From assembly GCF_018882185.1 (NCBI RefSeq), contig NZ_JACVOY010000005.1, positions 124,001 through 188,000 on the forward strand: a stretch of DNA of 64,000 bases, in the 5' to 3' direction. Numbering within the stretch: position 1 is the stretch's first letter; each line of letters starts with the position of its first letter. Source of the DNA: Polynucleobacter sp. AP-Latsch-80-C2. Lineage in GTDB: Bacteria > Pseudomonadota > Gammaproteobacteria > Burkholderiales > Burkholderiaceae. The notes beneath the pieces are model-generated. The model was not told where the DNA came from and searched no databases. It saw nothing but the letters and a program-made list of their open reading frames with translations. Positions 45,426 through 56,047 of this stretch are shown here, one piece after another. The translations under genes and the position numbers were made by a program.

Positions 45426-46223
45426 ATGCACCTGAAAATCCGTCACCGCACTGAGTACCGCTATGAAACACCAGTGCGCTATTCTATTCAGGAGTTGCGC
45501 CTGACGCCTCCCAGTACTGCCGGCCAACAAGTAGATAAATGGAAAATTAGCACTCCTATTAAGGCCTCAAGCTCAATCGATAGCTTTTGCAATCTATGTA
45601 GCGTCTTTGTACAAGAAAGTCCGTACACCTCAATGATGATTGAGGCGGAAGGTGAAGTGCATACCGAAGATGCTTTTGAATTTATGGATGATGCTAAGGC
45701 GGTTTCTCCGTACTACCTTCTGCAACAAACCCATCTGACTGAGCCTACCGAAGAGATGCTAGATTATTTTTCTTACAGTATTCCCAAGAAAAATTCAGTT
45801 GACCAAGTACTCAAAATGGCAGAAGCCGTTCAAGGGCTGATTGTGTACACGCCAGGCCAAACCAATTTTGCAACCACTGCAGCACAATCATTTGCTATGA
45901 AATCTGGAGTGTGTCAGGATCACGCCCACATCATGCTTGGACTTTGCCGCGCCTCTGGCATACCTGCACGCTACGTTAGCGGTTATTTCTTTGCGGAAGA
46001 ATCCCCCAACCTAGCAAGCCATGCGTGGATAGACTTTTGTAGTGATATTGATAAGGGTATCTGGACCAGTGTTGACATTACCCATGCCTGCTTGATTGAC
46101 GCGCGCCATATTAGACTTGCAGTTGGTCGAGACTACTACTCAGCAGCGCCGGTTAAAGGGGTCCGCTCTGGCGGTGGTGGCGAAGAATTGAGCGCCAATA
46201 TCTCCATTTCTCAGATACCCTAA
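45426..46223 (+). CDS. Transglutaminase-like cysteine protease of the Anbu locus
   Basis: A 265-residue protein with an N-terminal beta domain (about 1-100, HLKIRHRTEYRYETPV) and a transglutaminase-core domain. The catalytic triad is C163 in SGVCQDHAH, H199 in ASHAWIDF and D217 in SVDITH. Relatives act as peptidases or amide-forming enzymes. It follows alpha-E by 18 bases and precedes Anbu by 56. The acceptor or substrate is unknown. Confidence 0.9.
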   Translation: MHLKIRHRTEYRYETPVRYSIQELRLTPPSTAGQQVDKWKISTPIKASSSIDSFCNLCSVFVQESPYTSMMIEAEGEVHTEDAFEFMDDAKAVSPYYLLQQTHLTEPTEEMLDYFSYSIPKKNSVDQVLKMAEAVQGLIVYTPGQTNFATTAAQSFAMKSGVCQDHAHIMLGLCRASGIPARYVSGYFFAEESPNLASHAWIDFCSDIDKGIWTSVDITHACLIDARHIRLAVGRDYYSAAPVKGVRSGGGGEELSANISISQIP

Positions 46224-46279
46224 GGATGCTCTTGAGTATTTAAGAGATAATCCCCTGACATGATTAAAAGGGTATTGGT

Positions 46280-47155
46280 ATGACGTATTGCGTTGGGCTT
46301 TGCTTAAAAGATGGTTTGGTATTTTTATCCGATACCCGCACGAATGCTGGCGTGGATCAAATTGGTACTTTCAGAAAGATGACCCTGTTTCAGGATAAAA
46401 GTCGTTTCTTTACCCTGATGAGTGCCGGCAACCTAGCAATTACCCAAGCAGTAAAAGAAATCCTACTGCAAGGTCAGTTACTCAATGGCGTGAATCTCTG
46501 GAATGCCGAGAATAGCCATGATGCTGCGGTGGTGGTGGGAGATGCTATCAAACAAGTTTATGAGCGAGATCATCTAGCGCTTGAAAAGGCCGGCATCGAC
46601 TTTAACTGCAATCTCATTTTCGGCGGCCAAATTAAAGGTGAGCGCCCTCGCCTTTTCAATATTTATTCTGCTGGCAATTTTATTGAAGCAACCCCTGAGA
46701 CTTGTTATTTCCAAATTGGTGAATCCAAATACGGCAAACCTATTTTGGATAGAGTGGTGAGCTTCTCTACCCCGCTCAATCTTGCGACTAAATGCGCTTT
46801 GATCTCAATGGATTCAACCCTTAACAGTAATATCTCGGTCGGCCTACCTTTGGATTTACTGGTTTACGAAAAGAATTCCTTAAAACCCAGCAAGCTCGTT
46901 ACCCTTGATGAAACCAACCCTTACTTTCAGATGATTCATCAGCTTTGGGGGGAGAAACTTCGCTCTGCCTTTAATTCTATTGCTGAGCCTAGCTGGAGTG
47001 GCGTTCATAAATCGAGCGCTATCTCAGCACCTGCGAAGCGCATGAGTCCTGTACCGATTCATCATCAGCCGCCTAAAGTAAAAGCAGTTAAAACTAAGGC
47101 GGCAGTCAAAACTAGCAAGCCTGCTAAAAAAGTGGTGGCCAAGAAAAAGGCCTAG
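46280..47155 (+). CDS. Anbu-type proteasome-related peptidase with lysine-rich tail
   Basis: A 291-residue Ntn-hydrolase of the Anbu (ancestral beta-subunit) family. After Met removal the nucleophile is Thr1 (MTYCVGLCL); Asp17 and Lys32 follow in LSDTRTNAGVD and FRKM, matching proteasome catalytic residues. The core ends near residue 240, close to the usual length of about 245. A tail of some 50 residues, Lys/Ala/Pro-rich (for example KAVKTKAAVKTSKPAKK), is appended and unlike the known structures I am aware of. Anbu assembles into rings or helices; its substrate is unknown. A bidirectional terminator follows. Confidence 0.9.
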   Translation: MTYCVGLCLKDGLVFLSDTRTNAGVDQIGTFRKMTLFQDKSRFFTLMSAGNLAITQAVKEILLQGQLLNGVNLWNAENSHDAAVVVGDAIKQVYERDHLALEKAGIDFNCNLIFGGQIKGERPRLFNIYSAGNFIEATPETCYFQIGESKYGKPILDRVVSFSTPLNLATKCALISMDSTLNSNISVGLPLDLLVYEKNSLKPSKLVTLDETNPYFQMIHQLWGEKLRSAFNSIAEPSWSGVHKSSAISAPAKRMSPVPIHHQPPKVKAVKTKAAVKTSKPAKKVVAKKKA

Positions 47156-47171
47156 AGAACTAGGCCTTTTT
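47144..47171. terminator. Bidirectional terminator shared by Anbu and ppsA
   Basis: AAAAAGGCCTAG and CTAGGCCTTTTT are perfect 12-base arms around a 4-base loop. A-runs and T-runs on the two sides let it act on either strand. The Anbu stop codon lies inside the left arm, and the ppsA stop lies 21 bases to the right. Confidence 0.85.
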
Positions 47172-47191
47172 AATATTGCAAGCGGTAAGGT

Positions 47192-49588
47192 TTATTTCTT
47201 ACCCAACATCTCCCAGGTAGCAACAACGCTATCCGGATTCAATGAGATAGAAGTAATCCCCTTCTCTACCAACCAGCGTGCAAAATCTGGATGATCTGAA
47301 GGTCCTTGACCACAGATACCAACGTATTTATTTTGCTTACGGCAGGCATCAATTGAACGCGCAATCATGAACTCCACTGCAGGATCACGTTCATCAAAAT
47401 CAATTGCCAACAACTCCATGCCAGAGTCACGATCTAATCCCAGCGTGAGCTGAGTCATATCGTTAGATCCAATGGAGAAGCCATCAAAATACTCCAAAAA
47501 TTGATCGGCAAGGATCGCATTCGATGGAACCTCGCACATCATGATGAGTCGCAAGCCATTAACACCACGCTTTAGTCCGAGCTTTTCCATCATCTCGATC
47601 ACGCGTTTAGCCTGATTAATGGTGCGAACAAACGGCACCATGATCTCTACGTTATCAAGACCCATATCTTCACGAACACGCTTCATTGCAGCGCACTCTA
47701 ATGCAAATGCTTCACCAAAATCTGCCGAAACATAACGTGAAGCGCCACGGAATCCCAACATTGGATTCTCTTCATCCGGCTCGTAACGTGATCCGCCAAT
47801 CAACTTCTTGTACTCGTTGGACTTAAAGTCTGATAGGCGCACGATCACTGGCTTTGGATAAAAAGCAGCGGCAATGGTTGCAACACCTTCAACCAATTTA
47901 TCTTCATAGAACTGACGTGGACTCGCATAACCACGGGCAACGCTTTCAACTGCACGTTTCAAATCAGGATCAATATTCGGATATTCCAAAACAGCGCGTG
48001 GATGAACACCAATATAGTTATTGATAATGAACTCTAAACGCGCCAAGCCAACACCTGCATTCGGAATTTGGCAGAAATCAAAAGCCAACTGAGGATTACC
48101 GATATTCATGGTGATCTTCACTGGAATTTCTGGCAAAACACCGCGAGAAACTTCGGTCACTTCAGTCTCAATCAAGCCATCGTAAATATGACCCTCATCG
48201 CCTTCAGCACAAGAAACTGTCACAATCATGCCATCTTGCAGTAGATCAGTGGCATCGCCACAACCCACCACCGCGGGAACACCTAACTCACGAGCAATAA
48301 TCGCTGCATGGCAAGTGCGTCCACCACGATTGGTGACAATCGCGGAAGCGCGCTTCATTACCGGCTCCCAATTCGGATCAGTCATATCAGCCACCAATAC
48401 ATCGCCTGGCTGCACACGATCCATCTCACTTGGATCACGGATGATGCGCACAGGGCCTGCACCAATCTTCTGACCAATCGCACGACCTTTAGCCAATACT
48501 TTGGAACTACCCTTCAGCTTGTAGCGCATTTCGACTTGACCAGCCGCCTGACTCTTCACTGTCTCAGGACGCGCTTGAAGAATATAGATACGGCCATCTT
48601 GACCATCTTTGCCCCACTCGATGTCCATTGGACGACCGTAGTGCTTTTCAATGATGACAGCATATTTGGCCAATTCAGTAATGTCACTATCTTCTAATGA
48701 GAAACGATTACGCTTCTCAGGAGTGACGTCCACTGTCTGCACTTTTTCAGCAGAGCCCTTTGGCACAAATTGCATCTGAATTAACTTAGAACCCAAGGAA
48801 CGACGAATAATCGCTTTTTTATCCTGGGCTAGCATGGTCTTGAATACATAAAACTCATCCGGGTTCACTGCACCCTGAACCACCGTCTCACCTAAGCCAT
48901 AGCTTGAGGTAATAAAGACCACATCTTCAAAGCCGGATTCTGTATCCAAAGTAAACATCACGCCAGCTGCGCCCAGATCTGAACGCACCATACGCTGAAT
49001 ACCAGCAGATAGGGCAACTTCAGCATGAGCAAAGCCTTTGTGAACGCGATAGGAAATGGCACGATCGTTATACAAAGAGGCAAATACTTCACGAATCTTT
49101 TTGAGAACATCATCAATGCCCTCAACGTTCAAGAAAGTTTCTTGTTGTCCAGCAAAAGAGGCGTCCGGTAAATCTTCTGCAGTAGCAGAGGAACGAACAG
49201 CAAAAGAACCTTTGCCAGAGTCATCTAATACAGCAAATGCTTTACGAATTTCTTCATCCAGCTTTGGCTGAAAAGGCGCTGTTTCAATCCATTGACGAAT
49301 TTCAGCACCAGCTTCTGCTAAAGCACGAACATCGTCAATATTGAGATTTTCTAAACGCTTCTGAATGCGCTCAGTCAAATTATTGTGATTGAGAAAATCC
49401 CGAAATGCCAATGCGGTGGTCGCAAAACCAGTCGGCACCCGAACACCGGTGGAAGCCAACTGAGAGATCATCTCGCCTAAGGAAGCATTTTTACCGCCGA
49501 CGGACTCAACATCAGTCATCCGGAGTTGCTCAAAAGGCAAAACATAGGCATCTGCCATACTGCTATTTTGTTGCTGTTGGTTGGACAT
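47192..49588 (-). CDS. ppsA: Phosphoenolpyruvate synthase (pyruvate, water dikinase)
   Basis: A 798-residue enzyme making PEP from pyruvate and ATP. The N-terminal ATP-binding domain starts with [27 protein letters not shown] (in part: [11 protein letters not shown]). The phosphohistidine is in [15 protein letters not shown] near 420, and the C-terminal PEP domain has [19 protein letters not shown] near 720 and [14 protein letters not shown] near 763. It supports gluconeogenic growth. It is divergent from ppsR, whose product controls it by phosphorylation, across a 106-base gap. Confidence 0.95.
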   Translation of the reverse strand: MSNQQQQNSSMADAYVLPFEQLRMTDVESVGGKNASLGEMISQLASTGVRVPTGFATTALAFRDFLNHNNLTERIQKRLENLNIDDVRALAEAGAEIRQWIETAPFQPKLDEEIRKAFAVLDDSGKGSFAVRSSATAEDLPDASFAGQQETFLNVEGIDDVLKKIREVFASLYNDRAISYRVHKGFAHAEVALSAGIQRMVRSDLGAAGVMFTLDTESGFEDVVFITSSYGLGETVVQGAVNPDEFYVFKTMLAQDKKAIIRRSLGSKLIQMQFVPKGSAEKVQTVDVTPEKRNRFSLEDSDITELAKYAVIIEKHYGRPMDIEWGKDGQDGRIYILQARPETVKSQAAGQVEMRYKLKGSSKVLAKGRAIGQKIGAGPVRIIRDPSEMDRVQPGDVLVADMTDPNWEPVMKRASAIVTNRGGRTCHAAIIARELGVPAVVGCGDATDLLQDGMIVTVSCAEGDEGHIYDGLIETEVTEVSRGVLPEIPVKITMNIGNPQLAFDFCQIPNAGVGLARLEFIINNYIGVHPRAVLEYPNIDPDLKRAVESVARGYASPRQFYEDKLVEGVATIAAAFYPKPVIVRLSDFKSNEYKKLIGGSRYEPDEENPMLGFRGASRYVSADFGEAFALECAAMKRVREDMGLDNVEIMVPFVRTINQAKRVIEMMEKLGLKRGVNGLRLIMMCEVPSNAILADQFLEYFDGFSIGSNDMTQLTLGLDRDSGMELLAIDFDERDPAVEFMIARSIDACRKQNKYVGICGQGPSDHPDFARWLVEKGITSISLNPDSVVATWEMLGKK

Positions 49589-49694
49589 AAAATACTCTCT
49601 AAAGATAAGGAAACTGGTATAGCGGCCACCCTAAATGGGGCATGCTTTAATATGATTCTATTGTAGTGCTGACCCTGACTTTTAAGCCAAATCC

Positions 49695-50522
49695 ATGTCT
49701 ACTCAAACCCGTATTGTTTTTATTGTTTCTGACGGCACCGGCATTACCGCCGAGAACTTCAGTCAGTCCATTTTGGCGCAATTTGAGGCCACTTTTAAGC
49801 ATATTCGCGTCCCTTTTGTGGACAGCGTTGATAAAGCGCATGATGCGGTCAGCAGCATCAACCAAGCGGCCAGCAAATATGGAGTTCAGCCTATCGTTTT
49901 CACCACTTTGGTGAATTCAGAACTCAATGCCATTGTTGCCAAAGCCAATGGCTTGATATTAGATATGTTCCAGACCTTTGTGGCCCCCTTGGAGGAGGCG
50001 CTGGGTATTAAATCCACCCATGCAATGAACCGCCTTCACCACAATGCGGATACGGATGCTTATAAAAACCGCATCGAAGCCATAAATTACTCCCTTGCCC
50101 ACGACGATGGTCAATCCAATCAAAACCTGGCTGATGCTGATGTGATCTTGGTTGGCATCTCTCGAGTTGGCAAAACACCGACAAGTCTTTATTTGGCGAT
50201 GCAATATGGGCTCAAAGCCGCTAACTATCCTTTGATTCCGGAGGATTTTGAACGTGGCCGCCTTCCAACGGATTTAGTACCATTTAGAAGCAAGATCTTT
50301 GGCCTCATGATCGATGCCGAAAGACTTTCGGAGATCCGCAATGAACGTCGCCCTGGAAGTAATTACGCCAAACTTGAGAACTGTCGTTATGAAATTAACG
50401 AGGCGACTGCGATGATGAAAAAGGAATCGATTCCTTGGGTAGTTACTACCAGCAAATCAATCGAAGAAATTGCGACCACCGTTTTGCAGGCAATTAAATC
50501 GGATAAAACAATCTTAGGTTAA
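49695..50522 (+). CDS. ppsR: PEP synthase regulatory kinase/pyrophosphorylase
   Basis: A 275-residue DUF299 protein. The P-loop GISRVGKTPTSLYLA lies near 154, preceded by FIVSDGTGITAENFSQS near 8-24 and followed by GLMIDAERLSEIRNERRPGS near 198. It inactivates PEP synthase by ADP-dependent phosphorylation of a threonine and reactivates it with phosphate. It sits divergent from ppsA, as in many proteobacteria. Its TAA interlocks with the stop of the convergent methyltransferase gene in TTAA at 50519-50522. Confidence 0.93.
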   Translation: MSTQTRIVFIVSDGTGITAENFSQSILAQFEATFKHIRVPFVDSVDKAHDAVSSINQAASKYGVQPIVFTTLVNSELNAIVAKANGLILDMFQTFVAPLEEALGIKSTHAMNRLHHNADTDAYKNRIEAINYSLAHDDGQSNQNLADADVILVGISRVGKTPTSLYLAMQYGLKAANYPLIPEDFERGRLPTDLVPFRSKIFGLMIDAERLSEIRNERRPGSNYAKLENCRYEINEATAMMKKESIPWVVTTSKSIEEIATTVLQAIKSDKTILG

Positions 50523-51343
50523 CTGCGTCTAACGCGCATCGTCTCAAATAAACAGACGGCTGCCGCAGTAGAAACATTCAAAGATTCCACACGTGGATCA
50601 ATCGGAATAGAAATTCCTTTTGACTGCGCCAACAGATCTTCTGAAACGCCCTGGCCTTCGCTTCCCATGACCCAAGCAACGGGATGCAATAAATCATCCT
50701 GAAGAGAAAATAGCTCGCAATCTGCGTCTGCGGTAGCGGCTAACAATGGCGCTGTGACCGCACTTAATACTTGTTGATTGGACCAACCTTCATAAAGATC
50801 TAATAAATGGTGCGCACCCATACCTGCCCGCAATACTTTGCTTGACCAAAGATGCGCGCAACCAGTAATCGCAATCACCTGAGTAAAGCCAGCTGCCGCA
50901 GCACTACGGAGTATTGAGCCAACATTGCCAGCATCTTGAATGCGATCTAGGATCAACACATCTCCTGCCAACGTTCCAATCGATTGGGGTAGTGTCAGAG
51001 AAGACTTCGGTAAGTCCAGCAGTCCCGCTATATGGGGTGCATTCACTAAATCACTGAGCAGATCCCATAGCGCGCTGTCCCATTGGGAAACTCGGGTATC
51101 AGGACAGCTCTCTAGATGGGAATACACCGCATGGGCAATCTCATTATTTTGAAGCCCCAGCTCGGAGGTCAGCAAAACACTTAATGCCGGATCACCAACC
51201 CAGGTCTGAACGAGATGAATACCCTCTAAAAGTGCTTTACCACTTGAAATCCTGGCCTTTTGACCTTTAGAACCCGTAGCTTGAAGTACGCGAATCTCTT
51301 TAAACAAGGGATTCTCTTTAGAGGTAATGAGATCAAAACTCAT
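50519..51343 (-). CDS. SpoU/TrmH-family RNA 2'-O-methyltransferase
   Basis: A 274-residue SPOUT enzyme. I chose the ATG at 51343 ([15 protein letters not shown]), which overlaps the rnhB stop as ATGA. An N-terminal RNA-binding part ([14 protein letters not shown]) is followed by the knotted SAM domain with [24 protein letters not shown] (in part), [18 protein letters not shown] and [16 protein letters not shown]. It methylates a ribose in rRNA or tRNA; the position is unknown. Confidence 0.88.
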   Translation of the reverse strand: MSFDLITSKENPLFKEIRVLQATGSKGQKARISSGKALLEGIHLVQTWVGDPALSVLLTSELGLQNNEIAHAVYSHLESCPDTRVSQWDSALWDLLSDLVNAPHIAGLLDLPKSSLTLPQSIGTLAGDVLILDRIQDAGNVGSILRSAAAAGFTQVIAITGCAHLWSSKVLRAGMGAHHLLDLYEGWSNQQVLSAVTAPLLAATADADCELFSLQDDLLHPVAWVMGSEGQGVSEDLLAQSKGISIPIDPRVESLNVSTAAAVCLFETMRVRRS

Positions 51344-51927
51344 AAGGCCTCCAATATTCTGCGCACTGGCGCAAAACTGCGGCGATGCTCTGCACAAACC
51401 CCAAAGTTCTGAAGGGCTGCGAAATGCGCCTCCGTGGGATATCCCATGTGCTGGGCAAATCCATACTGCGGATGACGTTCGTGTAATTCTTGCATTTGAC
51501 GATCACGAGTGACTTTAGCCAGGACGGAGGCGGCAGAAATCGCCGGCTCCTTAGTGTCGCCCTTCACAATGGCCTCAGCTGTAATAGGCAACTCTGGGCA
51601 ACGATTACCATCAATGAGTGCCTTATCGGGCCAAGCACCTAAACGGGTCGTTAAATCCTCTATAGCACGGCGCATAGCCAACATGGTAGCTTGCAAAATG
51701 TTGATCTCATCGATTTCAGCAGGTGAGGCTTCGCCGATTCCCCAAGCTTTCGACTTTTGCATAATCTGTTCATACAAATATTCGCGGCGTGCAGGGCTCA
51801 GTTTTTTGGAGTCTTTTAATCCTGCGATGGGGTTTCCTGGATCGAGCACTACTGCTCCCGCCACTACCGCCCCCACCAATGGACCACGTCCTGCTTCATC
51901 CACGCCGCAGACCCAAATGACGCTCAT
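51340..51927 (-). CDS. rnhB: Ribonuclease HII
   Basis: A 195-residue nuclease. The catalytic carboxylates include D10 and E11 in [11 protein letters not shown] and the Asp in [11 protein letters not shown] near 99, and [11 protein letters not shown] near 133 is also typical. It removes RNA from RNA-DNA hybrids and single ribonucleotides from DNA. It follows lpxB with a 4-base overlap, a common arrangement. Confidence 0.94.
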   Translation of the reverse strand: MSVIWVCGVDEAGRGPLVGAVVAGAVVLDPGNPIAGLKDSKKLSPARREYLYEQIMQKSKAWGIGEASPAEIDEINILQATMLAMRRAIEDLTTRLGAWPDKALIDGNRCPELPITAEAIVKGDTKEPAISAASVLAKVTRDRQMQELHERHPQYGFAQHMGYPTEAHFAALQNFGVCAEHRRSFAPVRRILEAL

Positions 51928-53129
51928 TGCGTCACTCGCTGTTTACGTGAGCTTGCAATCGTTTGAGCTACTGCCTGCGCAACCAAGAGCCCCGTAGGAC
52001 GACGAAGTGTTTCATGCATCTGGGCAAATCGTTCTTTCAGCTTGGCAACTTTATTTGGATGATCCAACCAATCTTGTAATGCGCTGGCTAATTTTTCAGG
52101 TATTGCATCATCTTGCAATAGTTCAGGCACTACAAATGCCCCACACAGGATATTGGGCAAACCAACATACGGCAAATATCCTTGGCGCTTCATAATCTGA
52201 GCCGTTAACCAAGGCACCTTATAAGAAATCACCATCGGTTTCTTCCATAAAGCTGCTTGAAGGGTTGCCGTACCACTAGCAATGAGGACAACGTCCGATG
52301 CCTCTAGCACTTCATCTGCCATACCATCGAGCAAATGAATCTGAATATCAGGATGAGTATTTTTTGTCTTGAGTAATAACTGCTCAAGAGGCTCACGCAA
52401 TCGAGGCGTTGCTACCGGAATTAAAAAGTGGAGCTTCTGCCCTTTTAATCGCTCCATTAAAAGGTGCATTGTTTCAAAAAAGACCGGGGCGATGAGTTCA
52501 ATCTCAGAACCACGACTGCCAGGCAGAACGGCAACCACAATGCCATCGAATGTGTTACTAGCAATATGTAAAGTCTTAGCAATTTTTTCTCTGGCGGCCT
52601 GGGTATTTGGCTCAAGCGGTATATCACTCGCTAAAGGATGTCCCACATAAGTAGATGCGACGCCAGCGCGATCATAGATCTCTGTTTCAAAAGGGAAGAT
52701 ACACAACATGCGCTCAACCGCGTGTGCAATTTTTTTGATACGCCCCGCTCTCCAAGCCCAAATCGAGGGAGAGACTAAATGCAAAGTCGGAATGCCAGCC
52801 TTATGCAATTGCAACTCAACGCCCAAATTGAAATCCGGCGCATCGATACCCAAGTAGACATCTGGACGACCCTCGCCAAGGAGGTTGGCAATGAGCTCTT
52901 TGCGTAACTTCAAGATTGCAGGCAATTGCTTAATGGCTTCTACATAACCCCGAACACTCAAGGTCTCCATCGACCAATCTGAACGCATACCTTCGGCCTG
53001 CATACGAGGACCACCGATGCCGTAGATCTCCAAGTCGGACATATCTGGTATTTGATTTAGCGCACTCAATACTGGAGCTGCAAGTAAATCACCAGAGGGT
53101 TCGCCAGCTACACAAGCTAACTTAGGCAA
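51924..53129 (-). CDS. lpxB: Lipid-A-disaccharide synthase
   Basis: A GT19 enzyme of about 401 residues. The conserved start [20 protein letters not shown] suggests the TTG at 53129 as the initiation codon, with AGG upstream; an ATG at 53183 would add 18 residues and overlap lpxA by 41 bases. Other motifs are [26 protein letters not shown] and [15 protein letters not shown] near the middle. It condenses UDP-2,3-diacylglucosamine with lipid X at the inner membrane. It lies in the lipid A biosynthesis run. Confidence 0.92.
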   Translation of the reverse strand: MPKLACVAGEPSGDLLAAPVLSALNQIPDMSDLEIYGIGGPRMQAEGMRSDWSMETLSVRGYVEAIKQLPAILKLRKELIANLLGEGRPDVYLGIDAPDFNLGVELQLHKAGIPTLHLVSPSIWAWRAGRIKKIAHAVERMLCIFPFETEIYDRAGVASTYVGHPLASDIPLEPNTQAAREKIAKTLHIASNTFDGIVVAVLPGSRGSEIELIAPVFFETMHLLMERLKGQKLHFLIPVATPRLREPLEQLLLKTKNTHPDIQIHLLDGMADEVLEASDVVLIASGTATLQAALWKKPMVISYKVPWLTAQIMKRQGYLPYVGLPNILCGAFVVPELLQDDAIPEKLASALQDWLDHPNKVAKLKERFAQMHETLRRPTGLLVAQAVAQTIASSRKQRVTQ

Positions 53130-53142
53130 AGTTAACCTATCG

Positions 53143-53940
53143 TTACCGAATGATGCCGCGCGTAGATGCGGCAATAAAGTCATGGAACTGCGCTAGCTTT
53201 TCTGCAGTAGCAGCATCACCAGCACTAGCTATCACCATCTTCTGAAGCTCAACCTTGGCATCTTCAAAGCTCAGGCCATCTTTATAAAGCACCTTATAAG
53301 CCTGGCGTAGAGCTGAAATCGTCTCGCTTGAGAATCCGCGGCGTTTTAAGCCTTCCACATTAATGCCGTGAGGAGATGCCTTATCTCCAGCAGCAATCAC
53401 AAAAGGCGGAATATCTTGCACCAAAGCAGAGGCGCCGCCCAACATCGCATGCTGCCCAATGCGAACAAATTGATGCACGCCAGACATACCACCCATGATG
53501 GCCCAATCATTGACATGAACGTGGCCTGCAATTTGTGCGTTACTAGAAAAAATGGTGTGGTTTCCAATTTGGCAATCGTGAGCGATATGCACGTAGGCCA
53601 TGATCCAATTGTCATTACCGATACGCGTAATACCCTCATCTTGAGATGTGCCGGTATGGATCGTAGTGAATTCCCGAATCGTATTGCGATCACCAATAAT
53701 TAATTGCGTTGGCTCGCCGCGATATTTCATATCCTGAGGAGGCCCACCAATTGCTGCAAAGTGGGCAAAGATATTTTGCTGACCAATAGTGGTGTAACCC
53801 TCAATCACACTATGAGAGCCAATCTTGGTGCCGGACCCGATTTTGACATTAGGTCCAATCACTGAAAAAGGTCCAACCTCGACATCACTGGCTAACTCAG
53901 CCTTGCTATCAACTACAGCAGTTGTATGAATGCGAGTCAT
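53143..53940 (-). CDS. lpxA: UDP-N-acetylglucosamine acyltransferase
   Basis: A 265-residue left-handed beta-helix acyltransferase. I chose the ATG at 53940 ([16 protein letters not shown]), sharing bases with the fabZ stop (TAATG). Hexapeptide repeats run through the first 180 residues. The catalytic His is in [14 protein letters not shown] near 120, and [13 protein letters not shown] near 70 is also diagnostic. It adds the first 3-hydroxyacyl chain of lipid A. Confidence 0.94.
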   Translation of the reverse strand: MTRIHTTAVVDSKAELASDVEVGPFSVIGPNVKIGSGTKIGSHSVIEGYTTIGQQNIFAHFAAIGGPPQDMKYRGEPTQLIIGDRNTIREFTTIHTGTSQDEGITRIGNDNWIMAYVHIAHDCQIGNHTIFSSNAQIAGHVHVNDWAIMGGMSGVHQFVRIGQHAMLGGASALVQDIPPFVIAAGDKASPHGINVEGLKRRGFSSETISALRQAYKVLYKDGLSFEDAKVELQKMVIASAGDAATAEKLAQFHDFIAASTRGIIR

Positions 53941-54389
53941 TACGCGCCTTTCGTACGAACCGCACAAGTAATGTTGGCCTCTGCAGCTAATTCACCATCA
54001 ACAGTAGCCTGTACTTGGAATTTGTAGATGCCTGCACGCTCACGCTCCAACTTAGCCGTCATGATGAGTTGGTCGCCAGGTAACACTGGCTTTTTAAAAC
54101 GTGCGCCATCAATTCCAGCAAAGTAATACACCGCATTCTCTGCTCGCTCTTCCGAAAAAGTCAGCAGCGCAGCAGTTTGAGCAAGGGCTTCAATAATCAA
54201 TACACCAGGCATCACTGGAAAATCTGGGAAATGACCCTGAAAAAAAGGCTCATTCATGGTGACGTTTTTTAAAGCAGTAATACTCTCGCGCGGAGTAATT
54301 TCCAACACGCGATCTACCAATAAAAACGGATAGCGATGCGGCAACAACTTTAGAATCTGATTGATATCGATTGCAATAGCTTTGCTCAT
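53940..54389 (-). CDS. fabZ: 3-hydroxyacyl-ACP dehydratase
   Basis: A 149-residue hotdog-fold enzyme. [11 protein letters not shown] near 18 and the active-site [20 protein letters not shown] at 52-71 (H53 and E67) are both present. It dehydrates 3-hydroxyacyl-ACP in fatty acid synthesis. Its place between lpxD and lpxA balances phospholipid and lipid A production from the same precursor. Confidence 0.95.
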   Translation of the reverse strand: MSKAIAIDINQILKLLPHRYPFLLVDRVLEITPRESITALKNVTMNEPFFQGHFPDFPVMPGVLIIEALAQTAALLTFSEERAENAVYYFAGIDGARFKKPVLPGDQLIMTAKLERERAGIYKFQVQATVDGELAAEANITCAVRTKGA

Positions 54390-54428
54390 AAATTACCTAC
54401 TTAATTAATAAATCTGGTTACGGAAGTC

Positions 54429-55496
54429 CTAAGACTCCCTATTTTGGTTTTTATCCAATAAACGCAAGCGTTGACGTATTTTATCTAGACCGCGCAAGAT
54501 AGCGGCATTTTTCTCCCAAGCGCTATGGAGCATTGAGGGATAAACCCCGGTGAAATGCTGTCCAGGCTCGGTAATGGAGCGAATAATCGAAGTATTACCA
54601 GACACGGTAGTTCTATCAGCAATCGTGAGGTGTCCAGCGAAGTTGGCAGCGCCTCCGATGATGCAGAAGTTTCCTATCTTGGTACTGCCGGAGATAGCCG
54701 CACATCCAGCAATAACGCAGCAACTACCAACCGAAACATTGTGGGCTATTTGCACTTGATTATCGATTTTGCTGCCTGCTCCAATGACCGTATCACTCAT
54801 CGCGCCACGGTCTATCGTCGTCGAGGCTCCTACCTCTACATCATTGCCAATCACTACTCTTCCGGTTTGAGGAATTTTTACCCACTCACCGCCACTGGCT
54901 GAAAAGTCAGGCGCAAAACCGAAGCCATCAGCTCCAATCACTGCGCCGCTATGAATAATGCAACGCTCGCCAATCTGAGTGCCGTAATAAATCGACGCCG
55001 AAGGATGAATAACTGAATCATTGCCAATGATGCTATCGCTTGCGATAGTGGTGTTACCTAAAATCGCTACGCGTTCACCTAATTTCACACCAGCGCCAAT
55101 TTGCACAAAGGCGCCGATATGACAAGAGGCCGGAATACTGGCGCTCGGATCTATCGAAGCACTGGGATGTACTCCAGACTGATACTGCGGCATAGTAGAT
55201 TGCGCAAAATGCTGAGCCATTCTTGCAAAGGTAGCGTAGGGGTTCTTTGAAACGAAATACACCCGCCTTGCAGAATACGCGCTAGGGTTAGCTTGTAAAA
55301 AATCGAGGTCTGCTTGACTGACAATCAGGGCGCCTGCTGCACTATCGCTAGCCTGCTGTCGATACAAGGGATTTGATAAGAAGGATATTTGATCCGACTG
55401 CGCGCGCTCCAAAGGAGCGAGGCCATTCAATGCGAGGGAGGCCTCCCCCACCAAGCTTGCTTGAAACTGTTTGGCCAGCTCGATGGCGGTAGGCAT
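54429..55496 (-). CDS. lpxD: UDP-3-O-acyl-glucosamine N-acyltransferase
   Basis: A 355-residue enzyme with an N-terminal uridine-binding domain (about 1-100) and a left-handed beta-helix with many hexapeptide repeats. ADGFGFAPD and [22 protein letters not shown] carry the catalytic His region near 250. The C-terminal helix ends in a short polar tail. It adds the N-linked acyl chain of lipid A. Spacing to skp is 5 bases. Confidence 0.93.
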   Translation of the reverse strand: MPTAIELAKQFQASLVGEASLALNGLAPLERAQSDQISFLSNPLYRQQASDSAAGALIVSQADLDFLQANPSAYSARRVYFVSKNPYATFARMAQHFAQSTMPQYQSGVHPSASIDPSASIPASCHIGAFVQIGAGVKLGERVAILGNTTIASDSIIGNDSVIHPSASIYYGTQIGERCIIHSGAVIGADGFGFAPDFSASGGEWVKIPQTGRVVIGNDVEVGASTTIDRGAMSDTVIGAGSKIDNQVQIAHNVSVGSCCVIAGCAAISGSTKIGNFCIIGGAANFAGHLTIADRTTVSGNTSIIRSITEPGQHFTGVYPSMLHSAWEKNAAILRGLDKIRQRLRLLDKNQNRES

Positions 55497-55501
55497 AAAG
55501 C

Positions 55502-56029
55502 TTACTTGAGACTGTTCAGAGCCTTGATCACATCATCGGTGATGTCGGCCTTCGGGCTGACATAGGCTGCTTCTTGAACAATCACATCCAACTTTCTTTG
55601 TTCTGCAATTGACTTGAGCACTTGATTTGCTTTTTCAGCAATCTTTGCACGCTCTTCAAAGGTACGTTGATTTAAGTCTTCTGTAAATTCACGTTGCTTA
55701 CGTTGCAACTCGCGATCTTGGTCAGCCAACTCACGTTGACGACGAATACGTTCGGCTTCATTCATGACGGCAGCATCACGGTCAAGCTTTTCAGCAGCTG
55801 ATTTAATTTTTTGCGCGCTATCACGAAGATCATTCTGGCGCTTTGTAAATTCGTTCTGCAAACGCGTTTGCATTGATTTGGCTAAGTTGGACTCGTTAAA
55901 TACTTTTTCAGAGTTCACAACCGCCACACGGGTTCCAGCATCTTGGGCATATACATGCGATGCAGAAAATGTGGCAATCACAGCAACCAAGCCGGCTTGA
56001 ATCCATTTTGAAGAATGATGAAGCTTCAT
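55502..56029 (-). CDS. skp: OmpH/Skp-family periplasmic chaperone
   Basis: A 175-residue exported protein starting at the ATG at 56029 with AAGGA upstream. The Sec signal ends near SHVYA (about residue 28). The mature part is a long charged coiled coil, rich in Arg, Glu and Gln (about 45-130), followed by [17 protein letters not shown] [15 protein letters not shown]. It holds unfolded outer membrane proteins on the way to BamA, whose gene is just upstream. Confidence 0.9.
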   Translation of the reverse strand: MKLHHSSKWIQAGLVAVIATFSASHVYAQDAGTRVAVVNSEKVFNESNLAKSMQTRLQNEFTKRQNDLRDSAQKIKSAAEKLDRDAAVMNEAERIRRQRELADQDRELQRKQREFTEDLNQRTFEERAKIAEKANQVLKSIAEQRKLDVIVQEAAYVSPKADITDDVIKALNSLK

Positions 56030-56047
56030 AAAACTTTCCTTAAACAA

